Positions 1 to 9,840 of a stretch of DNA of 16,585 bases are shown here, piece after piece. Made by a program: the position numbers and the translations under genes. Where the stretch lies: assembly GCA_002270565.1 (NCBI GenBank), contig NQMI01000119.1, positions 127,307 through 143,891 on the forward strand, written 5' to 3'. The first letter of the stretch is position 1. Each line of letters begins with the position of its first letter. The notes below the pieces were generated by a model, which had not been told where the DNA came from, ran no database searches, and saw only the letters and a list, made by a program, of their open reading frames with translations. This DNA is from Stenocarpella maydis. Lineage: Eukaryota > Ascomycota > Sordariomycetes > Diaporthales > Diaporthaceae.

Positions 1-3000
1 CATAGGTAAAATAAATAAGTAATGGCTAGATTCATAATGATAAAGTTTTTATTAAATCTTTAAACCTAAAGACTTATAAATATAAGTATCTCTAAATTTA
101 TAATTTTAGTTATTTGTATTTGATTATGAGGGGGAGGACCTAGATCTTAATCATATAGAAGACTAATTATAGGATTTATAGGGCTTAGAGGATGAAGATA
201 TACCCTAATAGCACCTTGTTAATACAGCATTTAATTACCATATGATAGGTAAAGATATCTACTCGGCTCTAAGGATGACTACTACAGAAAGCTTTATATT
301 ATATAACCTATATAGTATAATATATTAAGGGGAACTCTAGGATATTGGGGCAGCTAAATTTTTAATAGTAGGGAAGCCCTAGGTATTAGCATATGTATGA
401 GAGAACCCTAGTATAATGATTAACTAGAAGAAGGATATAGTAAGAGTTAAGTTCAGATTAGCAGATATAATTACTTCTATTAGGATAATTAAGCTGAGGA
501 ACCAACTTGGAGAAACAATCTACTATATTATGGATACCTTAACTCTATTCCTATTCTTATTATATAATGCTGATAGACTGAAGGCCTACTTTAATAATAC
601 TGCAAACATTATTATATAAGGGAATACCTTACTCCTAGTTATATGAAAATGGGGATATGCTTTTTTCAACCTTAGCTATATGGAGGCTGGAGCTTTCCTT
701 ATTAAACCTTAGCTATGGCGACTTTATAGGCGCTTTGGCTATCCCTATATGGAGAAACTATATAGACTTCTTAGAAGTGCAGGGCATAATAATATTAAGG
801 AAGCTATTCTGGAGAGAATTAAGAAATTCTGCTACTACTGCTAGATATATAATCTAGCCTTAAGATGATTTAAATTCTCTATTAAGGATAAAAGCTATTT
901 TAATTATAAAGTGGTGATTGATATTATATGATTTGGAGAGAAGAATGCCTTATATGTGATTAATATAAATATAAACTTCCAAGCAGCAACATTCCTTAGA
1001 TCTATATTTGCATAAGATACCTGGGATGTATTCTGTAAATGCTGGATCTATACCTATATTGGCCTACCTGACTATATTGTATATGACCTAGGGACGAACT
1101 TTATATTAAAGGAGTTCTATATAAATATAAAGATTATGGGGATCTCGTGTAAAGAGATGCTAGTGGAGGTATATTGGGTCATAGGGAAAGTTAAGCAGTT
1201 ATATGGATCTCTAAAAAGGGTATATAAAATCCTTTATATGAAGATTAATAAAGCTATAGATGATAAGATAATCCTATAGATAGCAATTAAGGCTCTAAAT
1301 AATATAGCTGGGCTAAGTAGACTTATACTAACCCTTCTAATATTTAATACCTATCCTTAAGTCTTATATAAATCTCTACTATCTCCAGATATTACCCAAA
1401 GGGCAAGAGCTATATAAAAGGCTATAAAGATACTTTAAACTATCCGTATGGAAATTGAGGTTAGCCGTATGATTAATACTAGGAATGGACTAGATACTCA
1501 TACTATACTATCCTTACCCCTTTAAAGTAAAGTCCTTATTTGAAGAGAAAATAAAGGCTGGAGAGGACTATATAAGCTGGAAGCTATCCATAGGTATACT
1601 ATAATAATTAGTATAGTAAATAGACCTATATAATTCCGGGCTACATATATTAAACTATACCTTTATATAGCTGAACTAGCTATATGGGATGACCTAGATG
1701 TATAAGAAGCCATTACTATATAATAGCTAATCCAAGCCAGGAAGAGAGGCAGGCTTAGGAAGGAAGCTACCTAGGTGCAGCTGAATTGGTGCGGCAGACC
1801 CAGGAGAGCAACTGCATGATATATATATCTATTAACTATATGACTACCAGCAACTACTTTCTTAACCTAAAAGAAAGGGACTTGTACAACCTGGCTATCA
1901 AGCTGAGGGAAGATAATATTATTACTAGCTCAAACAAGCCATTTGAGGAATCTAATGCCCTTAGGATTAATACTTTAGCTAGCAAAGATATATTTAAATT
2001 TATAAAGTACGACCTAAAGACATATAAACATTTAGGAATCTTTAATATATAAATGGTATAAGAAGTTAAGAATAGGTTAATTAAGCTAATTAAGAAATCA
2101 AGGCTAGTTATATAGGGCTTTAGGGATAAAGGGAAACACATAATACTAATATAAGCCCCAACCATCTAGAGGATAAGCTAGAGACTAATTCTAGCCTTAG
2201 GGCTAACACTCATTCAATCATATAGATACTAAGGCAAACTACAGGATATTATATAAGCTTATATTTAAGCTGAAGATGCACTAACTTGTATGATTATTAT
2301 ATGATTACTCCTGGAGCTTAGGGATAAATACCCCCTAGATACAATCCTTATCATTAGGAAATCACTGTACGGTCTAGCTAAGGCAGGCTTACATTGGTAT
2401 AAAACCTACCACACCTACCATATAGAGGCCCTGAAAATGAAGATCTCTATATATAACTTATGCCTCTTATTTACTACTAATGGGCTATATGACTTTAGTA
2501 TCTTAGGGATATAGATGGATAATACCTTCTTCTTTATAATATTAATGTTTTCTAGGAGGGAGGAAGATAAGCTAAGAAGAAAAAGTTCCATGTAAAGCTG
2601 AAGGAAGTTCTAATACCTGAAAAGTTAGTAGAATTTAATAGTGGAAGGATTGAGTTAGATGAAGAGAATATCTTATTCATATAAAAAGGATAAGCTATAT
2701 GATTGGAACTAATTAACCCCTATATAAATGATACAGCCTAGTAGTATGTTGCCTAGAGAGCCTAAGGGGCGTATATTGCCTTAATCTGCTAACTAGAGTT
2801 ATTATATAATCTTTTTATAACCACATAAATCAGGGATCCTAAGGAGAAAGATATAGAAGCCTTAAATGTATGAATTAAGTAGCAGAAGGAGAATCCTGAT
2901 AGGGGGATTAAATTTATATTACTTAATTTAAGCTATATAAAGCTTTATATCTTTACGGATAGATCCTTTACTAATAATAAGGACCTTAGCTTATAGTTAG

Positions 3001-3521
3001 AATTTATTATTATTATGGTGATAGAAGAAGATTGTATAGAGACTGACTTTAAGATCTATGGAAATATTGTCTACTGGAGCTTAATAAAGTATAAGTGAGT
3101 TATATAAAGCATATTAGTAAGCAAGCTATATGGAATGATAATAGGGTTTAATAGTAGTATGGCACTTAGTATGATAATTAACTGAATCTTTAACTGTTTA
3201 GAGGTGCTGAGAATACTAGTAGTAATTTATATAGACTTATAATTACTATATGAATGCCTAGTAAAGCTTGGTATAATTAATAAGAAGAGGCTAATGATTG
3301 ATATTATATTGCTAAGAGAAGCGTATGAGAGGAAGGAGATATTAAAAGTATAATGGATTAATGGGAAAGATAATTTAGTAGATGCTTATATAAAGAAAGT
3401 CCCAAATAGAGCACTAGAGTGGCTGATTATAATAAATACTTTGAGGATTAGAGTTGAGGTATATATTAAGTGCTTGGATGGGAAGAAGTAGGTAGTCTGT
3501 ATGAAAAGGGGGAGGAATTAG
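1..3521 (+). pseudogene. pol: copia Gag-Pol remnant, copy 1 (PR, IN, RT, RNase H)
   Basis: This is a broken polyprotein gene of a fungal copia element. An acidic linker comes first (DYEGEDLDL from base 122). The protease active site reads DIGAAK at 341-358, where DTGA is usual. The pre-integrase zinc finger follows: YRRFGYP at 725-745, with His to Tyr, then CYYC at 830-841. The integrase acidic residues are still present at codons 920, 1085 and 1166. Reverse transcriptase has LYGLAKAGLHW near 2365-2397 and MDN at 2515-2523 where two Asp residues are expected. RNase H starts near 2952 with FTDRSF, and SKLYGM shows Glu to Lys. The reading frame changes near 1870-1880 and again between RT and RNase H, near 2570. 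Stops are mainly TAA and TAG at former Gln or Trp codons. The family call rests on motif order and remembered fungal copia proteins. Confidence 0.85.
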
Positions 3522-3529
3522 AGGGGGGG
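3504..3529 (+). other. purine-rich tract just after pol, copy 1
   Basis: This is a run of A and G with a single T-T interruption, directly behind the end of pol. It resembles a polypurine tract for plus-strand priming. The bases after it, TGAATTTA, recur after the spacer of copy 2 near 8020. It could be the true polypurine tract, which would make the LTR about 1.6 kb and place the antisense ORF inside it. It could instead be an internal tract, since a second one lies at 4831-4847. I cannot decide between them without the 5' LTR. Confidence 0.4.
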
Positions 3530-3607
3530 TCTGAATTTATAAAGGATAGGCTATAAAAAATAGGGGATCTATACGGAAGAAAATGTTAAGGATCTAGACC
3601 CATACGG

Positions 3608-3739
3608 AAGTTAAAACTAAGCTAAAATAAAGCTAGAATTAAGATAAAACTAAGATAAAACTAAGATAAAACTAAGATAAAACTAAGATAAAACTAAGAT
3701 GGAACTAAGCTGGAATGGAGCTAGAATTGAGCTAGAATT
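3608..3739. repeat. tandem array, 12 units of 11 bp
   Basis: Twelve consecutive 11-base units run without any change of register. The inner five (3641-3695) are identical, AAGATAAAACT. Outer units vary, for example AAGCTAGAATT and GAGCTAGAATT. The array lies in the spacer between pol and the antisense ORF of copia copy 1. Two copies of an ATACGGAAG motif stand just before it (about 3570 and 3602). Copy 2 has different tandem arrays at the equivalent place, so this spacer seems prone to repeat expansion. Confidence 0.9.
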
Positions 3740-3944
3740 AATATAAGCAGATAGATCTTAGATCCATATAAAGCTAGAAGTAAGCTAAACTAATAGATTT
3801 TTAACTTATATAAAGCTAGATGATACCTGGATAGAGGAGGATAGGCCCTGTATGGAGCTGGATATAACCTGGATATAACTCAACCCTCTATTCTACCGTA
3901 TGGAATGCTAACCTTCTGAAAATTACCATATGACCTAGAACTAC

Positions 3945-4770
3945 TTACTCTATTATATGGCTGAAGGCGTGAGGATTGATGATGGGCTCGGCCTCCTCTG
4001 CCTTAATCTCCTGCTTGATATCCTTTATAGTTATAGGATTCCGGGAGGACCCCTTGCTATTATTGCCTGAACTACCACCCTACTAATTTCTACACCCTAT
4101 ATGACTAGCATTAGCCTTATATTTCTTATACTAGGGATACTTTTAAGCTAGTAACTACTAGATATAGGTTGCATAAGCACCCCCCTGGAAGCCTGGAATT
4201 TATATGTAATCCTTAAATTTGTAAGTCTTGGGCTTATACTTTGGGTATTTCTTGCTAACCTGCTTATTATATAACTGGATTAGGATTGCGTAGAAGTAGC
4301 TTGGATGATAAAGGAGGTAGGTAATAATATTAGCTCTAAATATATTAATATCTGCTAGAATATAAATATTATATAAGGGAAGGGTAGTAATTATATGCTT
4401 AACCTCTTATTATATTTATATAAAGGTTAGAAATATAGTGAAGGAGGGGAAAGGGCTTATATAAATATTAATATAGAGGGTAGTAAGAAGAGTTTAATTT
4501 ATAAAGTTACTAATTGGGAGAGTTATAATGTAGTAGCTGGCAGTTAGGCTAGATATAGAATTCAGGATGCTAAAGAGCGGCTCTAGTAGGTAAGCACTAC
4601 CTATTGGTAGAGGAACTGAGGGTGCTGCTATAATAAATATAGGCCCAACAGGAGGTACGACAGGCGAGATGGGTGAGCTATGAGGGCTGCGAGAAGAAGA
4701 GCTATGGAGTAAGGATGATAAGGGAAATATGGGTGGTTAGAAGTGGAAGAAATATCAGATGATGACTAAT
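3945..4770 (-). pseudogene. antisense accessory ORF of copia copy 1, cysteine-containing, unknown function
   Basis: On the strand opposite pol, a single frame runs from about 4770 down to a TAA at 3945-3947, and its internal stops are mainly TAA or TAG. The N-terminal part is rich in Ser and Pro (SSPISPVVPPVGP near 4680). The middle is basic (KKYPKYKPKTYKFKDY). A GFQGGAYAT segment lies near 4190, followed by a Ser/Gly/Asn stretch, and the C-terminus is charged (IKDIKQEIKAEE, near 4020). Copy 2 has the same order at 8127-8985, with partial protein identity, and its stop falls at the same place. Several Tyr codons in the GGAYAT region may be former Cys, since TGC to TAC is a RIP-type change, and the adjacent TAG codons may be former Trp. 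I do not think it is the gag of this element, because the N-terminal part of pol has its own acidic linker in frame with protease. No clear start codon is seen. Confidence 0.55.
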
Positions 4771-4830
4771 ATTAGCCAAGTGGTTGGAGGTTGCAAGCAG
4801 TATATAAAGTAAAAAGCAGCATAATCTGCA

Positions 4831-4847
4831 GGAGGAGAGGAGGGGGA
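4831..4847 (+). other. polypurine tract candidate before 3' LTR, copy 1
   Basis: This 17-base block of A and G lies between the antisense ORF and the conserved LTR end. Copy 2 has a longer purine block in the same relative place (9072-9104). If it is the true priming site, the LTR spans about 4848-5139, near 290 bp. A TG start matching the TTCAACA end is not recognisable. Confidence 0.4.
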
Positions 4848-5139
4848 TTTTACTGAGAAGGAAGGTATATAAGTAGTTCAACCTACTTAGAGGCTAAAAG
4901 GAAGATATATAATTATAAAAGAAAAGATCCCTAGTATTGGAATAGTACTTAGGATTACATATTAGTATGGGGATGAGGTAGCTTAGTTAGCCACCTAGGT
5001 ACTGTATGGAGGCCTTAAGCCCCTATTGTGTGCTTCCCCTCCCTCGTTTTAGAACCTAAATAGATCATCGAATAACAGAACCAGTTCGATAACCACTATA
5101 CGTATGTACCAACAGCCATATGGCAAAGGCCATTCAATA
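4848..5139 (+). repeat. 3' LTR region of copia copy 1 (left boundary uncertain)
   Basis: The right part is shared with copy 2: CCTAGTATTGGAATAG near 4929, a block with AATAACAGAACC at 5073, and CAGCCATATGGCAAAGGC at 5113-5130 before the terminal TTCAATA. The final CA has become TA. A GGTATATAAG motif at 4864 could be a TATA box. Only the right boundary is firm, because only one LTR of this element is in the window. Confidence 0.6.
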
Positions 5140-7580
5140 AGATATATATATATATTAGTCCCTCTAACCATATTATGCATAATTTAGGTAGAAATATTGC
5201 ATCTAAGGAATTTGAGAATAATATAAAGATAATGGGAATATTATATAAAGAGATACTAATTAAAGCTTATTAGATAGTAGGCAAGGTTAAATAATTATAT
5301 AAACCCCTAAAGAGGATATATAATATCCTTAAAGCAGAAATTAGATACTTTATAAATAATAAGATAGTCCTTCCAATGGCTATCAAAGCCCTAAATAACA
5401 CAGCGGGGCCAAATGGCATTATACCAACACTCCTTATATTTAGAACATACCCTCAGATCTTAAATAACTCTCTTCCTTCCCCTAAGATCACAAAAAGAGC
5501 ACTAGCAAGCCGGAAGGTAATACAAATGCTCTATATAATTCATACTAAGGTTAAAGTCAACCATATGCTAAATATAAGAAACAGACCAAATACCCAATTA
5601 ACTCTATCCTTACCTCTCTAAAGCAAAATTCTTATATAAAGGGAGAATAAGGGATAGAGAGGACTATATAAAGTTAAAGCCATTAAAGGCCATATAGTAA
5701 TGATCAATATAATTAACAAACCTACCTAGTTCTATATAACTTATATTAAACCATACTACTATATAATAAAGCTAGTACCATAGGATGAGCTGGATACTTC
5801 TGAACTTATTCCTATATAAGAATAGGTGCAGCTAAAGAAAAGGGGCAGACTAAAGAAGGCAGCCATATGAATCCAACCAAAATAATACAGCAAGCCAAGG
5901 AAGGCAGATATATAGTACACACCTCTAGCAGATATACAGCCTATATCAGATATTTTCTTAACACAAAAAGAGAAAGACTCATACAACCTTATAGTTAGGC
6001 TAAAGGAGAACAACATTATTACTACTCCCGGAAAACCATTTAAAGAATTAAATGCCCTAGAAATTAATACCCTAGCAAGTAAAGAGGTATTTAATTTTAT
6101 ATAGCATAATCCAGAAATCTATAGACACCTAAGAATATTTAAAATAAAGATAGTAAGAGAGGTTAAGAATAGGTTTATAAAGCTAATTAAGAAGTTAAGA
6201 CTAGTTATCCAAGGATATAGAGATAAAGAGAAACATACAATCCTAATATAAGCCCCAATAATTTAGAGAATAAGCTAAAGATTAATCCTAGCCTTAGGAC
6301 TAACGCTCATACAAGACTTCAAATACTAAGGAGAGGTTTAAGATATCACCCAGGCATACATATAAATAGAGAACGCCTTAACTCATACAATCATTATATA
6401 GCTACCAGTTAAGCTTCAAGATAAATACCCCCCAGGTACAATCCTATGAATTTAAAAGCCATTGTACGGTCTAGTAAAGGCAGGTTTACACTAGTATAAA
6501 ACATATTATACGCACCATATAAACGCATTAAAGATAAAGAGCTTAATATACAACCTATGCCTGCTATTTACAATAAGTAGTCTATATAACTTTAGGATAT
6601 TGGAAATATAAATAAATAATATATTCTTCTTTACTACTATATGATTCTCCTAAAGAGAAGAAACTAAACTGAGGAAGAAAGACTTTTATATGAAGCTAAA
6701 GGAAATTCTAGAACAAGAATTCCCAATAGAATTCAATAGGGGGAGAATCAAGCTTTATAGAAAGAACATCCTTTTTATATAAAAGGAATAGGCCAACAAA
6801 CTAGAGCTAGTTAACCCTCATACAGTAGATAGACCATAACAATACATCACTCAACAAGCACATAGTATATATATTACATCTACCTATTAGCTAGAAGCTT
6901 TATATAATCTATTAGTAGTAGTATAAATTAAAGAACCTAAAGAAAAAGATATAAAAGTATTAAATATATAGATTAAGTAGCAAATAGAAAACCTAAAAAG
7001 GGGGATAATATTTATACTACTTAATCTATAGTATATAAAACTCTATATCTTTATAAATACTTCTTTTACTAATAATAAAGACCTTAGCTTATAGCTAGGT
7101 TTCATTATTATACTAGCTATAGAAAACAATTATATAAATGCAGACTTTAAAATCTATAGGAATATTATTTACTAGAGCTCTATAAAGTACAAATAAGTAA
7201 TAAGGAGCATACTAGCTAGCAAGCTATATAGCATGATAACTAGGTTTAATAGCAGCATAGCACTTAGTATAATTATAAACCAGATTATAAGCTGCCTAAG
7301 TATCCCAAAGATCCTAGTAGTAATCTATACAGACTTAAAATCTCTATATAAGTGCCTTATATAACTTGGGACAAATGATAAAAAGAGGCTAATGATTAAC
7401 ATTATATTTCTTAGAGAAGTATATCAAAAGAAGAAAATCTCTAAGGTATAATGGATTAACGGGAAGGACAATCTAGCTAATACCTATATAAAGAAAATAC
7501 TAAATAGCACTCTAAAGAGACTAATCTCAACCAATACCCTAAGGATTAGGATTAAAGTATATATAGAATGCCCTGATTAG
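5140..7580 (+). pseudogene. pol: copia pol remnant, copy 2 (IN, RT, RNase H), one continuous frame
   Basis: This is a homologue of copy 1 pol, starting within integrase (NHIMHNLGRN near 5168). Its second catalytic Asp has become Asn and the Glu has become Lys. The stretch from 5376 to 5621 is open and holds the integrase C-terminal motif ALNNTAGPNGIIPTLLIF. RT is recognisable from FLTQKERD (5955) through LYGLVKAGLH (about 6460). The catalytic site reads INN near 6610, with both Asp lost. RNase H has FINTSFTNNKDL from 7050 (Asp to Asn) and ASKLYSM. All of this stays in one reading frame for about 2.4 kb, broken only by stops, mostly TAA or TAG with a few TGA. The frame ends near the TAG at 7578-7580, although that codon may be a former Trp or Gln. 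Confidence 0.87.
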
Positions 7581-7620
7581 AATAAAGATAATTAGGTTAT
7601 TTAAGATAATCTATAATAAA

Positions 7621-7812
7621 GATATAGGGTATAGCTAGAATATATAAGGATAGATATAAAATATAGCTAAGATAGATATAGAATACACAAGGATAAATAC
7701 AGAATATAGCCAGGATATATACAGGATATAGCAAGAGTAGATACAGGATATAGCCAGGATATATAAGAATAGATACAGGATATAACCAGAACAGACACCA
7801 AGATAAATACAT
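7621..7812. repeat. tandem array of 22- and 32-bp units
   Basis: These are repeats built on GATACAGGATATAGCCAGG. Some units are 22 bases (for example near 7685 and 7707). Others are 32 bases because of an extra TATAAGAATA-type tail (7621-7652 and about 7729-7760). They fill the space after pol in copia copy 2. Read on the - strand they give a low-complexity open frame rich in Tyr, Leu and Ile, which I regard as a by-product of the repeats. Confidence 0.8.
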
Positions 7813-7813
7813 A

Positions 7814-8004
7814 ATATCTAACTTAGATATTAATATAGATGCATAACATCTAACTTAAATATTAATATAGATATATAATATCCAACTTAAATATTAATAT
7901 AAACGTATAACATCCGGCTTAAATATCAATATAAACGTATAACACCTAGCATAGGCATAAATATAAATATATAATACCCATATAAACACAGATATAAACA
8001 TATA
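7814..8004. repeat. tandem array, six units of 32 bp
   Basis: The units start at 7814, 7846, 7878, 7910, 7942 and 7974. The first five are 32 bases and the last is 31. A typical unit carries AACTTAAATATTAATATA. Divergence rises to the right: units 5 and 6 keep the frame of the repeat but differ in the middle. The array follows directly on the 22/32-bp array and precedes a TTGAATTTAA block shared with copy 1, so it belongs to the spacer between pol and the antisense ORF. Confidence 0.88.
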
Positions 8005-8126
8005 ATATAAGCAGGGAGCTTGAATTTAAAAAAGATAGTAAGAGGGAAGTTTAATTCTCAACTAATAGATAGAAATGCATCATACTAAAAAGATTATTGT
8101 ATAATATAAAACCCCAAAACTCATAC

Positions 8127-8985
8127 CTAATTAATCCTATAGGCGAAGGCATATAGATCAATTATATAACCCTCCTCTTCCTTAATCTCCCGCTTAATAT
8201 CCTCTATAGAGACCGCACCATATAAGGGTCGCTTTCTACCATTATCATTAGAGTCGCCTCCATCCCCACAACCTCCGCAACCTCCACAACCTTCCCCACA
8301 ACCACAAGCCACATTAGGCCAATAGTTAATATGGTGGATATATTAGCAGCCCTATAACAACTAGATGCAACCCGCATAAGCACCCCCCTGGAACCTAGGC
8401 AATCATATGCACCCCTCAAACCAGTAAACATTAGGCTTACTGTATAAGCACCTGATGCATTAGGTACGTACTATCCCATCTGCATAACTAGATTAGGATT
8501 ATATTAAAATAGCTTAAGTAATAAATAAATAAGGTAACAACCTTATGTAGGATAATATTAATATCAACCAATATGCGCATATTATATAAAGGCATTATAG
8601 TAGCTATATGCTTGGTATTTTAAAAATAAATAAAGGTTAGAATAGCAGATTATATAATAAAAAGGGGCTATTTATATATTAAGGTAGAGTTTGGCTATAA
8701 AGGTATAGTTTATAAAGCTAGCACTTAGAAGGATTATAATTCAAGAGCTAGTAATTAAACCAGGCATAGAAGTTATTAGGCTAAAAAGTAGCGTAAAGAT
8801 GCTAGCAGTAGGGGCAACGGGTGCAAGCACTGTAGGGATAATAGGCGCAAGCAAAGGAGAAGTAAAAGGGGAGATAGGCAAACCATAAGGGCCAGGAGAA
8901 GCATCGCGAGGTCTAATGAAAGAAGGAGGGCCAGCAGGCAAGCCACCATATAAGCTAAAAGGAGAAAATATTATATAAAAAAGTT
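8127..8985 (-). pseudogene. antisense accessory ORF of copia copy 2, cysteine- and glycine-rich
   Basis: This is the homologue of the antisense ORF in copy 1, with the stop at 8127-8129. From its N-terminus it has a Pro/Ser-rich segment, open from about 8985 to 8741 (LPAGPPSFIRPRDASPGP from 8941). A badly decayed middle follows. Then come FQGGAYAGC near 8385 and a run of alternating Cys and Gly (ACGCGEGCGGCGGCGDGG, about 8255-8312). The C-terminus is charged (IEDIKREIKEEE, near 8195). The order and the C-terminal match to copy 1 support one ancestral protein. The GxxxxC spacing and cysteines suggest a zinc-binding protein, but that is inference. Copy 1 has Ser, Gly and Asn where this copy has the Cys-Gly run, so the run may have expanded here. 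The copia polyprotein is on the other strand. Confidence 0.55.
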
Positions 8986-9045
8986 TTTTATTAAATAATA
9001 GGTAGAAAGAAAAAGGAATTATATAAGTATATATATAAGAAATAC

Positions 9046-9104
9046 ATATATATATATATATATTATATAATAAAAGAAAGAAAGAAAGAGAGAGGGAGGA
9101 AAGG
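9046..9104. repeat. AT microsatellite followed by a GA-rich purine tract
   Basis: An alternating AT run (9046-9063) is followed by a pure A/G block of 33 bases (9072-9104) built from GAAA repeats. The purine block sits between the antisense ORF and the LTR end, as in copy 1, and is a candidate polypurine tract on the + strand. Simple-sequence expansion is the alternative explanation. Confidence 0.7.
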
Positions 9105-9840
9105 CAGCAAATAAAAGATATTTATAGCTATATAGCTAAATTATGTGCTTATACTTACTAAGAAAGTTATTAGTAACTCACTAGCCTAGAGGAAGGCTAT
9201 TAGATAATATCCAAAAGATTGTAAAAAGGGAAGTATAATAGGAAGTAAAAAACATATAATAGGATAATAAAAAAGAAGGAATAAAAAGGAAGCTATTAGG
9301 AGTTGATTAGCAGGAGAGGCAAGTAACTTACCAAAGGATAGTTCTTTATTTATTAATTTTACTTATATAGTTAGAAGGCTACTTAACTAAAAGGTTTAGT
9401 TAAAGAAAAAGTTGAGTAAAAAGTATAGTGGAAAAGTACTAGATATTTGATATTAGCTAAGTAGCTAATATTTACTTATACTATATGGAATGAAAACTAT
9501 AGCTCAACCTATAAAAGGGCAAGGGATAGGTTTCCCAGGAAAAAGAGGGAAGTTATACGGGTAATTTAACTTACCTAAGGACTTATTTGGGGACTGGATG
9601 CAATCAGAAAAGAAAAGACTCCTAGTATTAGAATAGCATTAGGACTAACTATATAAGGTTACCTAATCTGGCTAGGATAACTAATCCCACTGGGCACCAT
9701 ACGATCTGAATAAGAATATGCATCATGCGGTCCCTCCGTATTTTAGAAGAGTTAGAAGAATCATCATCAAATAACAGAACCCAATTGAACGAACACTATA
9801 TATACGTACATAACAGCCATATAGCAAAGGCTATTCAACA
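9105..9840 (+). repeat. 3' LTR region of copia copy 2 (left boundary uncertain)
   Basis: The end (9768-9840) matches copy 1 closely and keeps the canonical CA terminus in TTCAACA. An upstream block, CCTAGTATTAGAATAG near 9621, also matches. The part between 9105 and about 9590 has no clear counterpart in copy 1, so the U3 regions differ or an insertion is present. I see no coding potential here. The left end cannot be fixed without the partner LTR. Confidence 0.6.
9510..9520 (+). promoter_or_regulatory. TATA-box-like motif in copy 2 LTR
   Basis: TATAAAAGGGC lies about 320 bases before the LTR end, in an otherwise RIP-degraded region. The position fits a U3 promoter for the + strand transcript. 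It is a motif match only. The surrounding DNA is full of TATA by mutation, but the GC-bearing tail of this motif makes chance less likely. Confidence 0.35.

Larger units (their letters stand above)
1..5139 (+). mobile_element. Ty1/copia LTR retrotransposon, copy 1, 5' end outside window
   Basis: This is a degraded copia element on the + strand. Its order is pol remnant (1 to about 3521), a spacer with an 11-bp tandem array, an ORF on the opposite strand (about 3945-4770), a purine tract (4831-4847) and an LTR end at 5139. The last 72 bases match the end of copy 2 (9768-9840) closely, which fixes the 3' boundary. There the usual terminal CA reads TA, as CpA to TpA mutation would give. The 5' LTR and most of gag lie left of the window. 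The element abuts copy 2 inside that copy's integrase, so it probably inserted there. It cannot be active, because pol carries many stops and at least two frameshifts. Confidence 0.85.
5140..9840 (+). mobile_element. Ty1/copia LTR retrotransposon, copy 2, 5' part missing from window
   Basis: This is a second element of the same family on the same strand. It begins inside the integrase core immediately after the LTR end of copy 1 and ends at TTCAACA (9834-9840). It repeats the layout of copy 1: pol, tandem arrays, antisense ORF, purine tract, LTR. The missing gag, protease and integrase N-terminus should lie left of copy 1 if copy 1 inserted here. The element in turn interrupts RNase H of copy 3. 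Its mutation pattern differs from copy 1: CpA is kept and TpG is depleted on the + strand. Confidence 0.85.

Noticed and set aside
657..857. 66-residue open frame on + within copia copy 1
   Set aside because: It overlaps the pre-integrase zinc finger, whose motifs (YRRFGYP, CYYC) are in another frame. It is a shadow.
1786..1870. Start of an open frame before the RT domain of copy 1
   Set aside because: Copy 2 shows that the true frame here is the upstream one. The frame is real pol only after about 1876, so this ORF start is an artefact of a frameshift.
1854..2165. 103-residue open frame on - opposite RT of copy 1
   Set aside because: It is antisense to a clear RT domain. Stops are mutated away from this strand by the C-to-T bias.
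3945..4770. The antisense ORF as the gag gene of the copia element
   Set aside because: It lies on the wrong strand and downstream of pol, and pol of copy 1 has its own in-frame upstream linker to protease. The cysteine pattern does not give a clear CCHC knuckle.
5759..6016. 85-residue open frame on - opposite pol of copy 2
   Set aside because: It is antisense to the integrase-RT linker, which aligns with copy 1 on the + strand.
7597..7812. 71-residue Tyr/Leu/Ile-rich open frame on -
   Set aside because: It is a translation of the 22/32-bp tandem array, with no counterpart in copy 1.
8204..8431. 75-residue open frame on - in copy 2
   Set aside because: It overlaps the antisense accessory ORF in a different frame. 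Only the other frame matches copy 1.
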